Shown here piece by piece: positions 9,573-19,019 of a stretch of DNA of 64,000 nucleotides. Origin of the DNA: Pseudomonadales bacterium (GTDB lineage Bacteria; Pseudomonadota; Gammaproteobacteria; Pseudomonadales; Azotimanducaceae). Position 1 is the first letter of the stretch. Each line of letters begins with the position of its first letter. Location: positions 1 through 64,000 of the forward strand of contig JAHCAL010000006.1 of the NCBI GenBank assembly GCA_019634925.1, read 5' to 3'. The position numbers were made by a program, and so were the translations under genes. The notes under the pieces are model-generated. The model was given only the letters and a program-made list of their open reading frames with translations, had not been told where the DNA came from and searched no databases.

Positions 9573-10391
9573 TCAGCGCGACTGCTGGCGCCCCACGTAC
9601 CCAGGGAAGAACACCACCTCGTCCTGCTGGATCTTCTCGAAGATGTCGTTGGCCGCGACGGAGGGATCTTCCCATTCGGCAGCCCGGTCGACCGTCGGAT
9701 CCGCCAGCGGCCCCGTGGAGTGCCTCGAGATGTTGGTACGCATACCGCCCGGCGAGGCGACGTAAACCTTGATTCCCTGCGGCGCGAGTTCCCGCGCGGC
9801 CACCTGGAACAGGCCGACCAGCGCATGCTTGGTGGCGGCGTAGTGGCCGAGCCCGGGCGAACCCGGCCGGTGACCGAGAATCGAGGCGACGTTCAGGATC
9901 GTGCCCGAGCCCTGGGCGCGCATGATGGGGATCGCCCGTTGCGCGAGGTCGACATAGGCCCAGTAGTTCACCTCGAACAGGCGGTGGGCGTCGCCGAGGT
10001 CCACCTGCTCGAGCGTGGCGAGGTAGGAGTAGCCGGCATTGTTGAACAGGTAGTCGACGGTGCCGAACTGCTGCATGGCGGTGTCGATGACCCTGGGGCG
10101 TTGCGCGGGGTCGGCGAGATCCACCTGTACCGCGACCGCCTTGCCGCCGGCATCGCGGACCCGTGCCGCGAATGCTTCCGACGGCGGCAGGTTGATGTCC
10201 GCGAGCACGAGCTTCATGCCTTTTGCGGCGGCGAGTTCGGCGAGAGCCGCGCCGAGGCCGCTGCTCGAGCCGGTGATCACCGCGACCTCGTCCCGGTACG
10301 GATCCGTTTGGCCGGTGCTTTCGGACGCGTTCGCGCAGGGGGCCAGCAGCGCCGCGCCGAGCGCGAACAGAATGGTGTATGCACGTGTCAT
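9573..10391 (-). CDS. SDR-family oxidoreductase with an N-terminal signal peptide
   Basis: 272 residues from ATG 10391, chosen for its GGAGGA Shine-Dalgarno. The first 22 residues form a signal-like hydrophobic segment ending ALLAPCANA. The body is a classical short-chain dehydrogenase: cofactor loop TGSSSGLGAAL, the NNAGY motif, serine in NVASILG, and YAATK holding the catalytic Tyr/Lys pair. Known SDRs use NAD(P), which is cytoplasmic, so export would be unusual. Alternatives: the hydrophobic stretch is an uncleaved anchor with the enzyme facing the cytoplasm, or the protein carries its cofactor out via Tat (no twin arginine is visible). Substrate unknown. Confidence 0.85.
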   Translation of the reverse strand: MTRAYTILFALGAALLAPCANASESTGQTDPYRDEVAVITGSSSGLGAALAELAAAKGMKLVLADINLPPSEAFAARVRDAGGKAVAVQVDLADPAQRPRVIDTAMQQFGTVDYLFNNAGYSYLATLEQVDLGDAHRLFEVNYWAYVDLAQRAIPIMRAQGSGTILNVASILGHRPGSPGLGHYAATKHALVGLFQVAARELAPQGIKVYVASPGGMRTNISRHSTGPLADPTVDRAAEWEDPSVAANDIFEKIQQDEVVFFPGYVGRQQSR

Positions 10392-10490
10392 GACTTCCTC
10401 CGTTGACGGGTGGTTCGGTGCGGCAACGCCGGTTCGGGCTGAATGGTAGCGCGGATCATACCCACGCAAGGGCCCGGTGCTGGATGCAGA

Positions 10491-12248
10491 TCAGGCATAC
10501 GCCTTCGAAAGATACTGCTGCAGCATGCGCTGCGAGTTGAAGAAGGAACCGTTGAGGGCGATCGTGTTCCTGCGGATGCACAGGAACCGGTCCGGATCGT
10601 CGTAGAAGCACGGCAAGACGACCTGCTCGAGCTTCTCGTAGAGACTCGCGGCGTCGCTGGCGGAGATCGTTGCCGCGTCGCGGCCGTCATCGCCACTGCC
10701 GATCGACCAGCCGGTGATGCCCTCGAGGTGCCCTTCGATCCACCACCCGTCCAGGGTGCTGATGCTCGGCACGCCATTCATCGCAGCTTTCATGCCGCTG
10801 GTGCCCGACGCCTCGTTGGGCGGCAACGGTGTGTTGAGCCAGGCGTCGACGCCGCTGACCAGCAGGCGCGCGAGACGGATCTCGTAGTTCGGCAGATACA
10901 CGATCCGCACACCGTCCTTCGCCAGCAGCCGGGCGGCCGCGTGCACGTCGCGGATCAGTTCCCGACCGCGTGTGTCGTTGGGATGCGCCTTGCCGGCGAA
11001 GACGACCTGGAGCGGCCCGAACCTGCGCGCCAGCAACCGCAGTCGCTCGGGGTCGTGGAACAGCAGGTCCGGGCGCTTGTAGGCGGTGGCGCGGCGCGCG
11101 AAGCCGAGCGTGAACGCCTCCGGATCGAGCCGCACACCGAGGATCGAATGGACGTGCTCGAGCAGGGTCAGTTTGGCCCGTCGATGCGCTGCGGCGATCT
11201 CCGGGTGCGGAATTCCGAGCGCGTAGCGCAGGCTGAAGTTGTCGGCCTGCCAGCCGGCCAGGTGGCGGTCGAACAGTTCCGCCATCGCCGGTCCGACCCA
11301 GGTTGCCGCATGGACGCCGTTGGTGATGGCGTCGATGGTGTAGTCCGCGAACATCAACCGCGACACTTCGCCGTGACGTTCGGCGACGCCGTTCACATAG
11401 CGGCTCAGGTTCAGGGCGACGTAGGTCAGGTTGAGCTGCAGGCCCTTGTCCAGCATATCCCTGGGGGATGCGAACGACGTCCTGGTCTGCATGACCTGCC
11501 GGTAGACGTTGACGGCAAACACGTCGCGCAGTTGCGGCAGGCGGACCGACGTACCGAGCACGCGGTCGGCGAGTTCGAGGGGAAACTGGTCGTGCCCGGC
11601 CGGAACCGGCGTGTGGGTGGTGAACACGCACTGCGCGCGTACTGCCTCGATCTCCGGCTCGCCGATGCCGCGATCCCCGTTGGCGCGGGCCTGTTCCTCG
11701 AGGAGTTCGAGCGTGAGCAGTGCCGAATGGCCCTCGTTCATGTGAAAGCGCGTGATCCGATCGAAACCGAGCCCGCGCAGCAGCCGCACACCGCCAATGC
11801 CGAGGAGCGCTTCCTGGCGCAGGCGGTACTCGGCGTCGCCGCCGTACAGATGATCGGTCAGGCGCTGATCCTCGGGTGCATTTTCCGGCAGGTCGCTGTC
11901 GATCAGCAGGACCGGAACGCGACCGTCGTGACAGCCATGGATCCAATATCGCCAGGCACGGATGACCACCCGCCTGCCGCTCAGTGTGAGTGCGGTGCGG
12001 ATCGGCAACGCCTCGAGAAAGTCCGCGACCGGCCAGTCTTCGGGCAACTCGGACTGCACGCCGTCTGCATCGAGCACCTGGCGGAAGTAGCCGCGCCGAT
12101 GCAGCAGGGAGACGGCCACCATCGGAACGCCGAGATCCGCGGCCGTGCGCAGGGTATCGCCGGCGAGCACGCCGAGGCCGCCGCTGTAGGTCGGCATCCT
12201 CGCGTCGAGGGCGATCTCCATCGAAAAGTAGGCGATTGTCCCGTCCAC
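10491..12248 (-). CDS. Alpha-glucan phosphorylase (GT35, short type)
   Basis: About 585 residues from GTG 12248, which follows GGAG by 5 nt; an upstream start would add 21 residues lacking family features. The enzyme splits alpha-1,4-glucans with phosphate to glucose-1-phosphate using pyridoxal phosphate. YFSMEIALDARMPTYSGGLG at the N-terminus is the hallmark of the short archaeal/bacterial alpha-glucan phosphorylase type, and the PLP lysine lies in NEASGTSGMKAAMNG near the C-terminus. HMNEGHSALL and VFTTHTPVPAGHD are also typical. It stands alone: no glgA, B, C or X is nearby. It is divergent from glcD. Confidence 0.93.
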   Translation of the reverse strand: MDGTIAYFSMEIALDARMPTYSGGLGVLAGDTLRTAADLGVPMVAVSLLHRRGYFRQVLDADGVQSELPEDWPVADFLEALPIRTALTLSGRRVVIRAWRYWIHGCHDGRVPVLLIDSDLPENAPEDQRLTDHLYGGDAEYRLRQEALLGIGGVRLLRGLGFDRITRFHMNEGHSALLTLELLEEQARANGDRGIGEPEIEAVRAQCVFTTHTPVPAGHDQFPLELADRVLGTSVRLPQLRDVFAVNVYRQVMQTRTSFASPRDMLDKGLQLNLTYVALNLSRYVNGVAERHGEVSRLMFADYTIDAITNGVHAATWVGPAMAELFDRHLAGWQADNFSLRYALGIPHPEIAAAHRRAKLTLLEHVHSILGVRLDPEAFTLGFARRATAYKRPDLLFHDPERLRLLARRFGPLQVVFAGKAHPNDTRGRELIRDVHAAARLLAKDGVRIVYLPNYEIRLARLLVSGVDAWLNTPLPPNEASGTSGMKAAMNGVPSISTLDGWWIEGHLEGITGWSIGSGDDGRDAATISASDAASLYEKLEQVVLPCFYDDPDRFLCIRRNTIALNGSFFNSQRMLQQYLSKAYA

Positions 12249-12453
12249 TATGACTCCATCCTGACGACCCCATCCCGGGTACGGCTGGCGCTCATGCGCT
12301 CCGCATCCCATGGCCGCGCCGGCTGCGGGGCGGGCGTTATTGTATGATCCGCTTCATCCCCTGGCTCGTGATGCAGGGCGATTGCGGCAGGCGGCAGGCA
12401 TGGCCAGCGAACCGCGGTCGACGTGGTGCGGGACCGATCGACGGCAGGACTCG

Positions 12454-13932
12454 ATGCAGCAGGTGGAAATCGGGGCGGCGGAGCGGCAGCGGGTAACGGC
12501 GCGCCTGGCGGACGTGCTGCCGGTCGGCGCGCTGCTCACGGAACCGCGCGCGCTCAAGCCTTATGAATCCGACGGACTCACGGCTATTCGCGAGGTGCCG
12601 TGGCTGGTGGCGCTCCCGGAGAGCGAATCCCAGGTCCGGGCCGTGCTCGCGATCTGCCGCGAGCACGGCGTTCCGGTGGTCCCGCGCGGCGCCGGGACGG
12701 GGCTCTCTGGCGGTGCGCGTCCGCGCGCGGACGGCGTGCTGCTCGGGCTCGCACGCATGAACCGGATCCTCGAAATCGATCTCGACAACTGTGTGGCGCG
12801 CGTCGAGCCGGGCGTGCGCAACCTGGCGATCAGCCAGGCGGCAGGCGAACACGGGCTCTATTACGCACCCGATCCCTCCTCGCAGATCGCCTGCAGCATC
12901 GGCGGCAACGTGGCCGAGAATGCCGGCGGCGTGCACTGCCTGAAGTACGGGCTGACCGTGCACAACGTGGTCGGCCTGCGGGTCCTGACCATCGAGGGCG
13001 AGACGCTCGAACTCGGTGGCAAGGGGCTCGACGCACCCGGCTACGACCTGCTGGCGCTGATGACCGGCTCCGAAGGCATGCTCGGGGTCGTCACCGAAGT
13101 GACCGTGCGGTTGCTGCCGGTGCCGCCCGAGAAACGTGTGGTGCTGGCAGCGTTCGGGGAGGTGGCCGCGGCGGCCGCGGCGGTCGGCGCCATCATTGCG
13201 GAGGGGCTCATCCCGGCGGGGCTCGAAATGATGGACCGCCTTGCCATCCAGGCCGCCGAGGCATTCGTGCAGGCGGGCTATCCGCGCGGCGCCGCGGCGA
13301 TCCTCCTGTGTGAGCTCGACGGCGTCGGTGCGGAGGTCGACGCGGCACTCGCGCAGGTACGCCGCATCCTGATCGGGCAGGGCGCGTTCAGCATCCGGGT
13401 GGCGGTCGATGCAGCGGAACAGGCGAAGCTCTGGCTCGGACGCAAGGCGGCATTCCCTGCCGTCGGCCGGCTGGCACCGGACTACTACTGCATGGACGGC
13501 ACCATCCCGCGCGCGCGGCTTGCCGAGGTCCTCGCCCACATCACGGCGCTCGAAGCGGAGTTCGGGCTCGCGGTGGCGAACGTGTTCCATGCCGGCGACG
13601 GCAACCTGCACCCGCTCATCCTCTACGATGCGAACCGGCCCGGCGAACTCGAGCGTGCCGAGGCGATGGGCGCACGGATCCTCGCGCAATGTGTCGCCGT
13701 GGGCGGCACCGTCACCGGCGAACACGGCGTCGGCCTCGAGAAGCTCGATTCCATGTGCGGGCAGTTCTCACCCGCGGAGCTCGACCAGATGCATCGCGTG
13801 AAGCACGCCTTCGATCCGGCCGGCCTGCTCAATCCGGGCAAGGCGGTACCCACGCTCGTGCGCTGCGCCGAACTCGGCGGCATGCACGTGCACGGCGGCG
13901 TGCTGCCGTTTGCCAACCTGCCGCGGTTCTGA
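12454..13932 (+). CDS. glcD: Glycolate oxidase subunit GlcD (FAD-binding)
   Basis: 492 residues from ATG 12454, which has an AGGA Shine-Dalgarno; an in-frame ATG at 12400 is the alternative. The FAD_binding_4 domain shows VPRGAGTGLSGGARP and SIGGNVAENAGG, and the C-terminal oxidase domain shows FHAGDGNLHPLI and TVTGEHGVGLEK, all typical of GlcD. It forms the flavin subunit of membrane-associated glycolate dehydrogenase (glycolate to glyoxylate) with GlcE and GlcF, which follow at once. A TATGAT hexamer at 12343 could be the -10 of its promoter. D-lactate dehydrogenases look similar, but the DEF order decides for glycolate. Confidence 0.93.
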   Translation: MQQVEIGAAERQRVTARLADVLPVGALLTEPRALKPYESDGLTAIREVPWLVALPESESQVRAVLAICREHGVPVVPRGAGTGLSGGARPRADGVLLGLARMNRILEIDLDNCVARVEPGVRNLAISQAAGEHGLYYAPDPSSQIACSIGGNVAENAGGVHCLKYGLTVHNVVGLRVLTIEGETLELGGKGLDAPGYDLLALMTGSEGMLGVVTEVTVRLLPVPPEKRVVLAAFGEVAAAAAAVGAIIAEGLIPAGLEMMDRLAIQAAEAFVQAGYPRGAAAILLCELDGVGAEVDAALAQVRRILIGQGAFSIRVAVDAAEQAKLWLGRKAAFPAVGRLAPDYYCMDGTIPRARLAEVLAHITALEAEFGLAVANVFHAGDGNLHPLILYDANRPGELERAEAMGARILAQCVAVGGTVTGEHGVGLEKLDSMCGQFSPAELDQMHRVKHAFDPAGLLNPGKAVPTLVRCAELGGMHVHGGVLPFANLPRF

Positions 13933-13936
13933 CGCG

Positions 13937-15016
13937 GTGCCGCCCGATGCCGACATCGCCGACTACCTGCAGGACGCGGTCGCCGGCGCTGCTGCGCGTG
14001 GCGGCGCCCTGTGCATCTCCGGGTCGGGCAGCAAGGCATTCCTGGCGGCGGGCCACGCGACCGGCCCGCAGGCCGCCGGCGGCCAACTGCTGTCCACGAC
14101 CGAACACACCGGCATCATCGACTACCGACCCGAGGAGCTGGTACTCACCGCCCGTGCCGGTACGTCGCTCGCGCACATCGAGGCGACGCTGGGTGCCGCT
14201 GGCCAGCGGCTCCCGTTCGAGCCGCCGCGATTTCGCGGCGGCGGGACGCTCGGCGGCGCGGTGGCATGCGGGTTGTCCGGCCCGGGCCGGCCCTGGTTCG
14301 GCGCCCTGCGCGACGCGGTGCTCGGCGTGGAGCTGATCAACGGACTGGGAGAGCGCCTGCGGTTCGGCGGCCAGGTGATGAAGAACGTCGCCGGATACGA
14401 CCTCGCGCGCCTGCAGGCCGGTGCGTTCGGCACGCTCGGTCTGCTGCTGTCGGTGAGCCTCAAGGTGCTGCCACGCCCGCAGTCCGAGCGTACGCTCGTG
14501 TTCGAGCTGGATCCTGCGACCGCGGTCGCGCGCTGCCGTGCCTGGGCGCGGCAGCCGTATCCGCTGACCGGCGCCTGTCATGCCGACGGGGTGCTGCGGG
14601 TACGGCTGGCGGGCGCACCGGCCGCCGTCGACGAGGCCGCCGCGGCCCTCGGCGGCGACGGCGCCGCGGCACCGGGTTACTGGGATGCGCTGCGCGATCA
14701 CGCGCTCGACTGGTTCCGCTCCGGCGGATGCCTCTGGCGGCTGTCCGTGCCGCCCGCCGCCGATCCCGCGGGGATGGACTGCCTGATCAACTGGGCCGGC
14801 GCCGAGCGCTGGTGGTCTGCGCCCTCCGGAGACGACGCAACAGCACGCATGCTGACCAGGGTGGCGCAGGCCGGCGGCCATGCGCGCCGGTTCGACGCGA
14901 CCTACGGTATCCAGCAGCCGACGGGCCCGGCGGCCACCTACGTGCGCCGGCTGAAGGCGGCGTTCGATCCTGCCCGTGTCCTCAATCCACACCTGTCGCC
15001 TGCCGATGCGTACTGA
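13937..15016 (+). CDS. glcE: Glycolate oxidase subunit GlcE
   Basis: 359 residues from GTG 13937, four bases after the glcD stop. This smaller FAD-binding subunit has the shortened PCMH fold: LTARAGTSLAHIEATL, then RGGGTLGGAVACGLSGPG and KNVAGYDLARLQAGAFGTLG. The C-terminal VRRLKAAFDPARVLNPH is the usual GlcE/GlcD tail. Its end overlaps the glcF start by 11 bp, which suggests coupled translation. Length is close to that of the Escherichia coli subunit (about 350). Confidence 0.92.
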   Translation: MPPDADIADYLQDAVAGAAARGGALCISGSGSKAFLAAGHATGPQAAGGQLLSTTEHTGIIDYRPEELVLTARAGTSLAHIEATLGAAGQRLPFEPPRFRGGGTLGGAVACGLSGPGRPWFGALRDAVLGVELINGLGERLRFGGQVMKNVAGYDLARLQAGAFGTLGLLLSVSLKVLPRPQSERTLVFELDPATAVARCRAWARQPYPLTGACHADGVLRVRLAGAPAAVDEAAAALGGDGAAAPGYWDALRDHALDWFRSGGCLWRLSVPPAADPAGMDCLINWAGAERWWSAPSGDDATARMLTRVAQAGGHARRFDATYGIQQPTGPAATYVRRLKAAFDPARVLNPHLSPADAY

Positions 15017-16247
15017 GCTGCCGGTCACGCTGCTCGAAACCCCGGACGGCCGGCGCGCCGACGCGATCCTGCGCAGCTGCGTGCATTGCGGATTCTGCAA
15101 CGCCACGTGTCCGACCTATCTCCTGCAGGGCGACGAGCTGGACGGGCCGCGCGGCCGGATCTATCTCATCAAGGACCTGCTCGAGACCGGTACGGCCGAC
15201 ACCGTGACGCAGACCCATCTCGACCGCTGCCTCACCTGCCGATCCTGCGAGAGCACCTGCCCGAGCGGGGTGGCCTATGGCGAGCTGCTCGAGATCGGCC
15301 GCGCGACCATGGCGCGGGTGGTGCCGCGCCCGCCGCTGGAACGAGCAATACGCCGCGGGTTGCGTGCCGTGGTGCCGCGACCCGGCCGATTCCGTGCGTT
15401 GCTCGTGCTCGGCCGTGCGTTCCGCTGGCTGCTGCCGGCGCGGCTGCGCGGGCAGGTCCCGGTATGGCGCGCGCTGCGGCTGCCGCGGGCAGGCAAGGAT
15501 GCCGATCCGTCTGCGCAGGCGGGAAACGCCCGAACAGCCGGTCACGGCCGCATCCTCCTGCTCGAAGGCTGCGTGCAGCGTGTTGCCACGCCCGACGTGA
15601 ATGCCGCACTGCGCCGCCTGCTCACCGGCCGTGGCATCGAGGTGCTCAGCGCGCGTGAGGAAGCCTGTTGCGGATCGCTCGATCTGCATCTCGGCCACGA
15701 TGAGGAGGCGCGCGCTGTCATGATCCGCAACCTCGAGGCACTCGCGCCGCTGCTCGACCGTGTGGATGCGGTGGTATCCACCGCCAGCGGCTGCGGCGTG
15801 ACGGTGAAGGACTACGGCCGGCTGCTCGCCCACGTGCCGGCGTATGCGGGGCGTGCACGGCAGGTGAGCGCGCTTGCCCGTGACGTGGCCGAGTACCTGG
15901 CGGACCTCGGCGTAGAGTGGTCGCGGGAATTCGCCTGCGAGCGGGTCGCCTGGCACGCGCCGTGTACGCTGCAGCACGGCCAGCGGGTGACCGGGCGCGT
16001 CGAGGCCCTGCTCCAGGCCGCCGGCTATACCCTGGTCCCGGTGCGTGATCCGCATCTCTGCTGCGGATCCGCCGGCACCTACTCGATCCTCGAGCCCGCG
16101 CTCTCCAAACGCCTGCGCGAGGCCAGGCTCGCGGCGCTCGGCGCGCATTCGCCTGAAGTCATTGCCACGGCTAATGTCGGCTGTCAGCTGCACCTGGCGG
16201 CCGCGGCCGGCGTGCCGGTGGTGCACTGGCTTCAGCTGCTGCGCTGA
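15006..16247 (+). CDS. glcF: Glycolate oxidase iron-sulfur subunit GlcF
   Basis: 413 residues from ATG 15006. Two [4Fe-4S] motifs, CVHCGFCNATCP and CLTCRSCESTCP, lie in the first 90 residues. The C-terminal half has two CCG domains (EACCGSLDLH and HLCCGSAGTY) that bind a further cofactor and pass electrons to the quinone pool. It is the third subunit of the glycolate oxidase complex and overlaps glcE. No lldP/glcA permease follows; an MFS gene does. Confidence 0.94.
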   Translation: MRTELPVTLLETPDGRRADAILRSCVHCGFCNATCPTYLLQGDELDGPRGRIYLIKDLLETGTADTVTQTHLDRCLTCRSCESTCPSGVAYGELLEIGRATMARVVPRPPLERAIRRGLRAVVPRPGRFRALLVLGRAFRWLLPARLRGQVPVWRALRLPRAGKDADPSAQAGNARTAGHGRILLLEGCVQRVATPDVNAALRRLLTGRGIEVLSAREEACCGSLDLHLGHDEEARAVMIRNLEALAPLLDRVDAVVSTASGCGVTVKDYGRLLAHVPAYAGRARQVSALARDVAEYLADLGVEWSREFACERVAWHAPCTLQHGQRVTGRVEALLQAAGYTLVPVRDPHLCCGSAGTYSILEPALSKRLREARLAALGAHSPEVIATANVGCQLHLAAAAGVPVVHWLQLLR

Positions 16248-16328
16248 GGCATGCTCGGCCGGAACGCCGGTCAAAGGGGGTCGGCGGCGCGGCAGGCCCG
16301 GACCGCGCGCGACGAGGGGAGCACGCAC

Positions 16329-17627
16329 TTGAATCAACACGACGCGGCCATTGCGCCACGCCACTACGGTTTTCTCGCGTTCCTCACGCTGCTCAACGTG
16401 ATGAACTTCGTCGATCGCCAGTTGCTCGCGAGCTTTGCCAACTTCATCGTGCCGGATCTCGGGTTGACCAATACCCAGTTCGGTCTGCTAACCGGGCTCT
16501 TCTTCATCGTGTTCTATTCGGTGATGGGGCTCTTCATGGGCGCGCTCGCCGACATGGTGAACCGGACCCGCCTGATCGCCATCGGTCTCGCCGCGTGGAG
16601 CGCGCTGACCGCGATCTCGGGTGCTGCGCGCGGCTTCTGGTCCATGGCCGTGCCGCGCATGCTGATCGGCGTCGGCGAGTCGATCATGACGCCGACCGCG
16701 ATGTCGCTGCTCGCGGACCGCTTTCCCGCGTCGCGGCTCGGCTTCGCATCGGGCTTCTACTACATGGGTGTGCCGATCGGGGTCGGCGTGAGCCTGCTGA
16801 TCGTCGGTTATCTCGGCCCGGCCATCGGCTGGCGCAACTGTTTCTACCTGCTCGGCGCGCTTGGACTGGTGTTCGCCGCGATCATGTTCTTCATGAAGGA
16901 AACCCCGCGCAAACACCAGCTCGAGGCCGCGACACCGGCCGAGCCGCTCGATTTCCGGGCCATCCTGCGCACGCTCGGATTCGCCCTGCGCAACTGCCCG
17001 GCGCTCGGGCTCACGATCGCCGGCGGCATCGCGCTGCACTTCATCCTCGGCGCCGCCGCGTTCGACCAGCTCTGGTACGTGCAGGAGCGCGGCTTCGAGC
17101 GCGCCGAGATCGCCCGCATGACCGGCTGGATCGGTATGGCCGGCGGCGTGCTCGGCACGCTGTTCGGCGGTATGGGCGGCGACTGGTTTCTGCGCCGGAC
17201 CGGCATGGGGCGACCGATGTTCCTGTTCTGGATCATGCTGGTGCTGGCGCCGATCAATGTCGCGTACCGGCTGGTCGACCCGGCGAGCCTGTGGTTCTGG
17301 ATCGGCGTGTTCACCGGCTTCTTCCAGCTCGGCTGCTTCTATGGGCCGACGTTCGCGACCGTGCAGGAACTCGTCCCGCCGCAGATCCGTGCGACGGTGG
17401 TCGCGTTCTACATCCTGCTCCTGAACCTGGTCGGGCTCGGCTTCGGCATCACCGCGGGCGGGATCGCGATCGACGCATTCGCCGCGGCGGGTGTGGCGGA
17501 GCCCTATACCTGGACCCTGCTCGTGTTCACGCTCCTGTCGTTCGCCGGCATCCCCCTGTTCTTCCTGGCCGGAAGGCGGTTCAACCGGGACCGGGAGCAG
17601 ATCTTCGTCCGAATGGCAGCGCGCTGA
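16329..17627 (+). CDS. MFS transporter, spinster-like
   Basis: 432 residues with twelve predicted membrane segments. I place the start at TTG 16329, 7 nt behind GAGGGGAG; the next start upstream (16251) would add 26 hydrophilic residues. NVMNFVDRQLLASF in helix 1 and GLFMGALADMVNRTRLI in the first cytoplasmic loop are typical of the spinster/ACS-like MFS group that moves organic acids and lipids. It follows glcF by about 80 bp on the same strand and could carry glycolate or another substrate of this operon (inference). Substrate specificity cannot be read. Confidence 0.87.
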   Translation: MNQHDAAIAPRHYGFLAFLTLLNVMNFVDRQLLASFANFIVPDLGLTNTQFGLLTGLFFIVFYSVMGLFMGALADMVNRTRLIAIGLAAWSALTAISGAARGFWSMAVPRMLIGVGESIMTPTAMSLLADRFPASRLGFASGFYYMGVPIGVGVSLLIVGYLGPAIGWRNCFYLLGALGLVFAAIMFFMKETPRKHQLEAATPAEPLDFRAILRTLGFALRNCPALGLTIAGGIALHFILGAAAFDQLWYVQERGFERAEIARMTGWIGMAGGVLGTLFGGMGGDWFLRRTGMGRPMFLFWIMLVLAPINVAYRLVDPASLWFWIGVFTGFFQLGCFYGPTFATVQELVPPQIRATVVAFYILLLNLVGLGFGITAGGIAIDAFAAAGVAEPYTWTLLVFTLLSFAGIPLFFLAGRRFNRDREQIFVRMAAR

Positions 17628-17656
17628 CGAGTGGATCCGTTGAACTGCATGGGTGT

Positions 17657-18985
17657 ATGTATGACGAGCGTCGCTTGAGCGGGAAGCTGCCCACCAACCC
17701 GGATGTGGTCGTGGTCGGATGTGGTGCTGCCGGGATTGCGGCCGCGCGCCAGCTGTCCGCAGCGGGCCGTTCCGTGATCGTGCTGGAGGCCGCGGACCGG
17801 ATCGGCGGTCGCGCGTATACCGACAGCACCATCTTCGGCCGCCCGTATGATCTCGGTTGCGCGTGGCTGCAGGGTCCTGCCCGGCTCCCGTACGTGGCGT
17901 TCGCCCGACGGCGCGGCTTCACACTGGTCGATCACTCCGGTGCGCGGACGGCGCTGTTTGTCGGCAACCGCCGGGCGCTCCCGGCCGAGCGGCGCCGTTA
18001 TGAGCGTGTCGCCGGGCAGACCCGCGCCGCGCTGGATACCGCGGACGACGTGTCCGTCGCTGCCCGCGCGCCCACTGACGGGCGGTTCGCGGGGTCGGTG
18101 CTGGCTTGGCTCGGCGCCCTGGACCATGGCGTCGACTATCCGGATCTTTCCACCGCCGACGTGAACGCATATGCGCCTTACGCGGTGAACTGTCTGGTCG
18201 AGGAAGGGTTGGGCACGCTCATCGCAGCCTACGGGGCGCGCCTGCCGGTGCGGCTCTCGACACCGGTGCGGCGGATACGTTGGGGCGGTTCGCGCGTGCA
18301 CATCGAGACCGACGGTGCCGGGACCGTTACTGCAGGTGCGTGTATCGTGACGGTGTCCACGGGCGTGCTGGCGAGCGGCAGCCTCCGTTTCGATCCCGGG
18401 TTGCCGGCGTGGAAGTCCGCCGCGATCGAGCGGTTGCCGATGGGTCTCCTGACCAAGGTGGCGCTGCAGTTCGATGGCGAGCGTTTCGGCCTGCGGCGTA
18501 ACGAGTGGCTCACTTACGAGGTCGAGCTGAGCAGCCCGACCCGTGCGTGCTTTTTCCTGTCGTTTCCGTTCGGCTCCGATCTCATGATTGGTTTCCTGGG
18601 AGGTCGCTTCGCCTGGGAGCTGTCGGGAAAAGGCGCTGACCACGCGATCGAGGTTGCCCTCGACGCCCTGCAGCATTGCCTGGGAAGCGGCGTGCGCCGG
18701 CATTTCGTGCGTGGGCACGTCACCGACTGGGCAGCCGACCCGCTGACGCTCGGCGCTTACGCGGCGGCCCGCCCGGGTTGTCACGACGCGCGTGCCGTGC
18801 TGGCGCGCCCCCTGGGAGATCGGGTGTTCTTCGCCGGAGAAGCGATGGGCGGCGCCTACATCGCCCTCGCTGCCGGCGCGCATTTCAGTGGAGTAGCCGC
18901 CGCGCGGTTGGTGCTCGATGCGCTGGGGCAGCCGCGGAAGGCGGACCGGCCCGGCGCGCTTCCGCGGGATCGTACGGCACGCTAG
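17657..18985 (+). CDS. Flavin-containing amine oxidase family protein
   Basis: 442 residues. The N-terminal dinucleotide fold is clear: [17 protein letters not shown], the acidic [15 protein letters not shown] and a C-terminal FAD contact [13 protein letters not shown]. This is the monoamine/polyamine oxidase (MAO/PAO) fold, which oxidises amines or related carbon-nitrogen bonds. It starts 30 bp after the MFS gene, without an obvious Shine-Dalgarno, so the exact start is uncertain (TTG 17675 is an option). It may belong to the glc transcript. Homospermidine synthase lies 33 kb away; a polyamine substrate is possible but unproven. Confidence 0.85.
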   Translation: MYDERRLSGKLPTNPDVVVVGCGAAGIAAARQLSAAGRSVIVLEAADRIGGRAYTDSTIFGRPYDLGCAWLQGPARLPYVAFARRRGFTLVDHSGARTALFVGNRRALPAERRRYERVAGQTRAALDTADDVSVAARAPTDGRFAGSVLAWLGALDHGVDYPDLSTADVNAYAPYAVNCLVEEGLGTLIAAYGARLPVRLSTPVRRIRWGGSRVHIETDGAGTVTAGACIVTVSTGVLASGSLRFDPGLPAWKSAAIERLPMGLLTKVALQFDGERFGLRRNEWLTYEVELSSPTRACFFLSFPFGSDLMIGFLGGRFAWELSGKGADHAIEVALDALQHCLGSGVRRHFVRGHVTDWAADPLTLGAYAAARPGCHDARAVLARPLGDRVFFAGEAMGGAYIALAAGAHFSGVAAARLVLDALGQPRKADRPGALPRDRTAR

Positions 18986-19019
18986 AGTACTTCGGGGCGG
19001 AATCACTGGAGGGGGCAAC

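Noticed and set aside
6817..9765. 982-codon open frame antisense to the first TonB receptor
   Set aside because: The receptor on the minus strand has signal, plug and barrel motifs; the antisense frame has none and arises from GC-rich third positions.
10443..12347. 634-codon open frame antisense to the phosphorylase
   Set aside because: No recognisable motif; the phosphorylase strand holds the PLP lysine and N-terminal signature.
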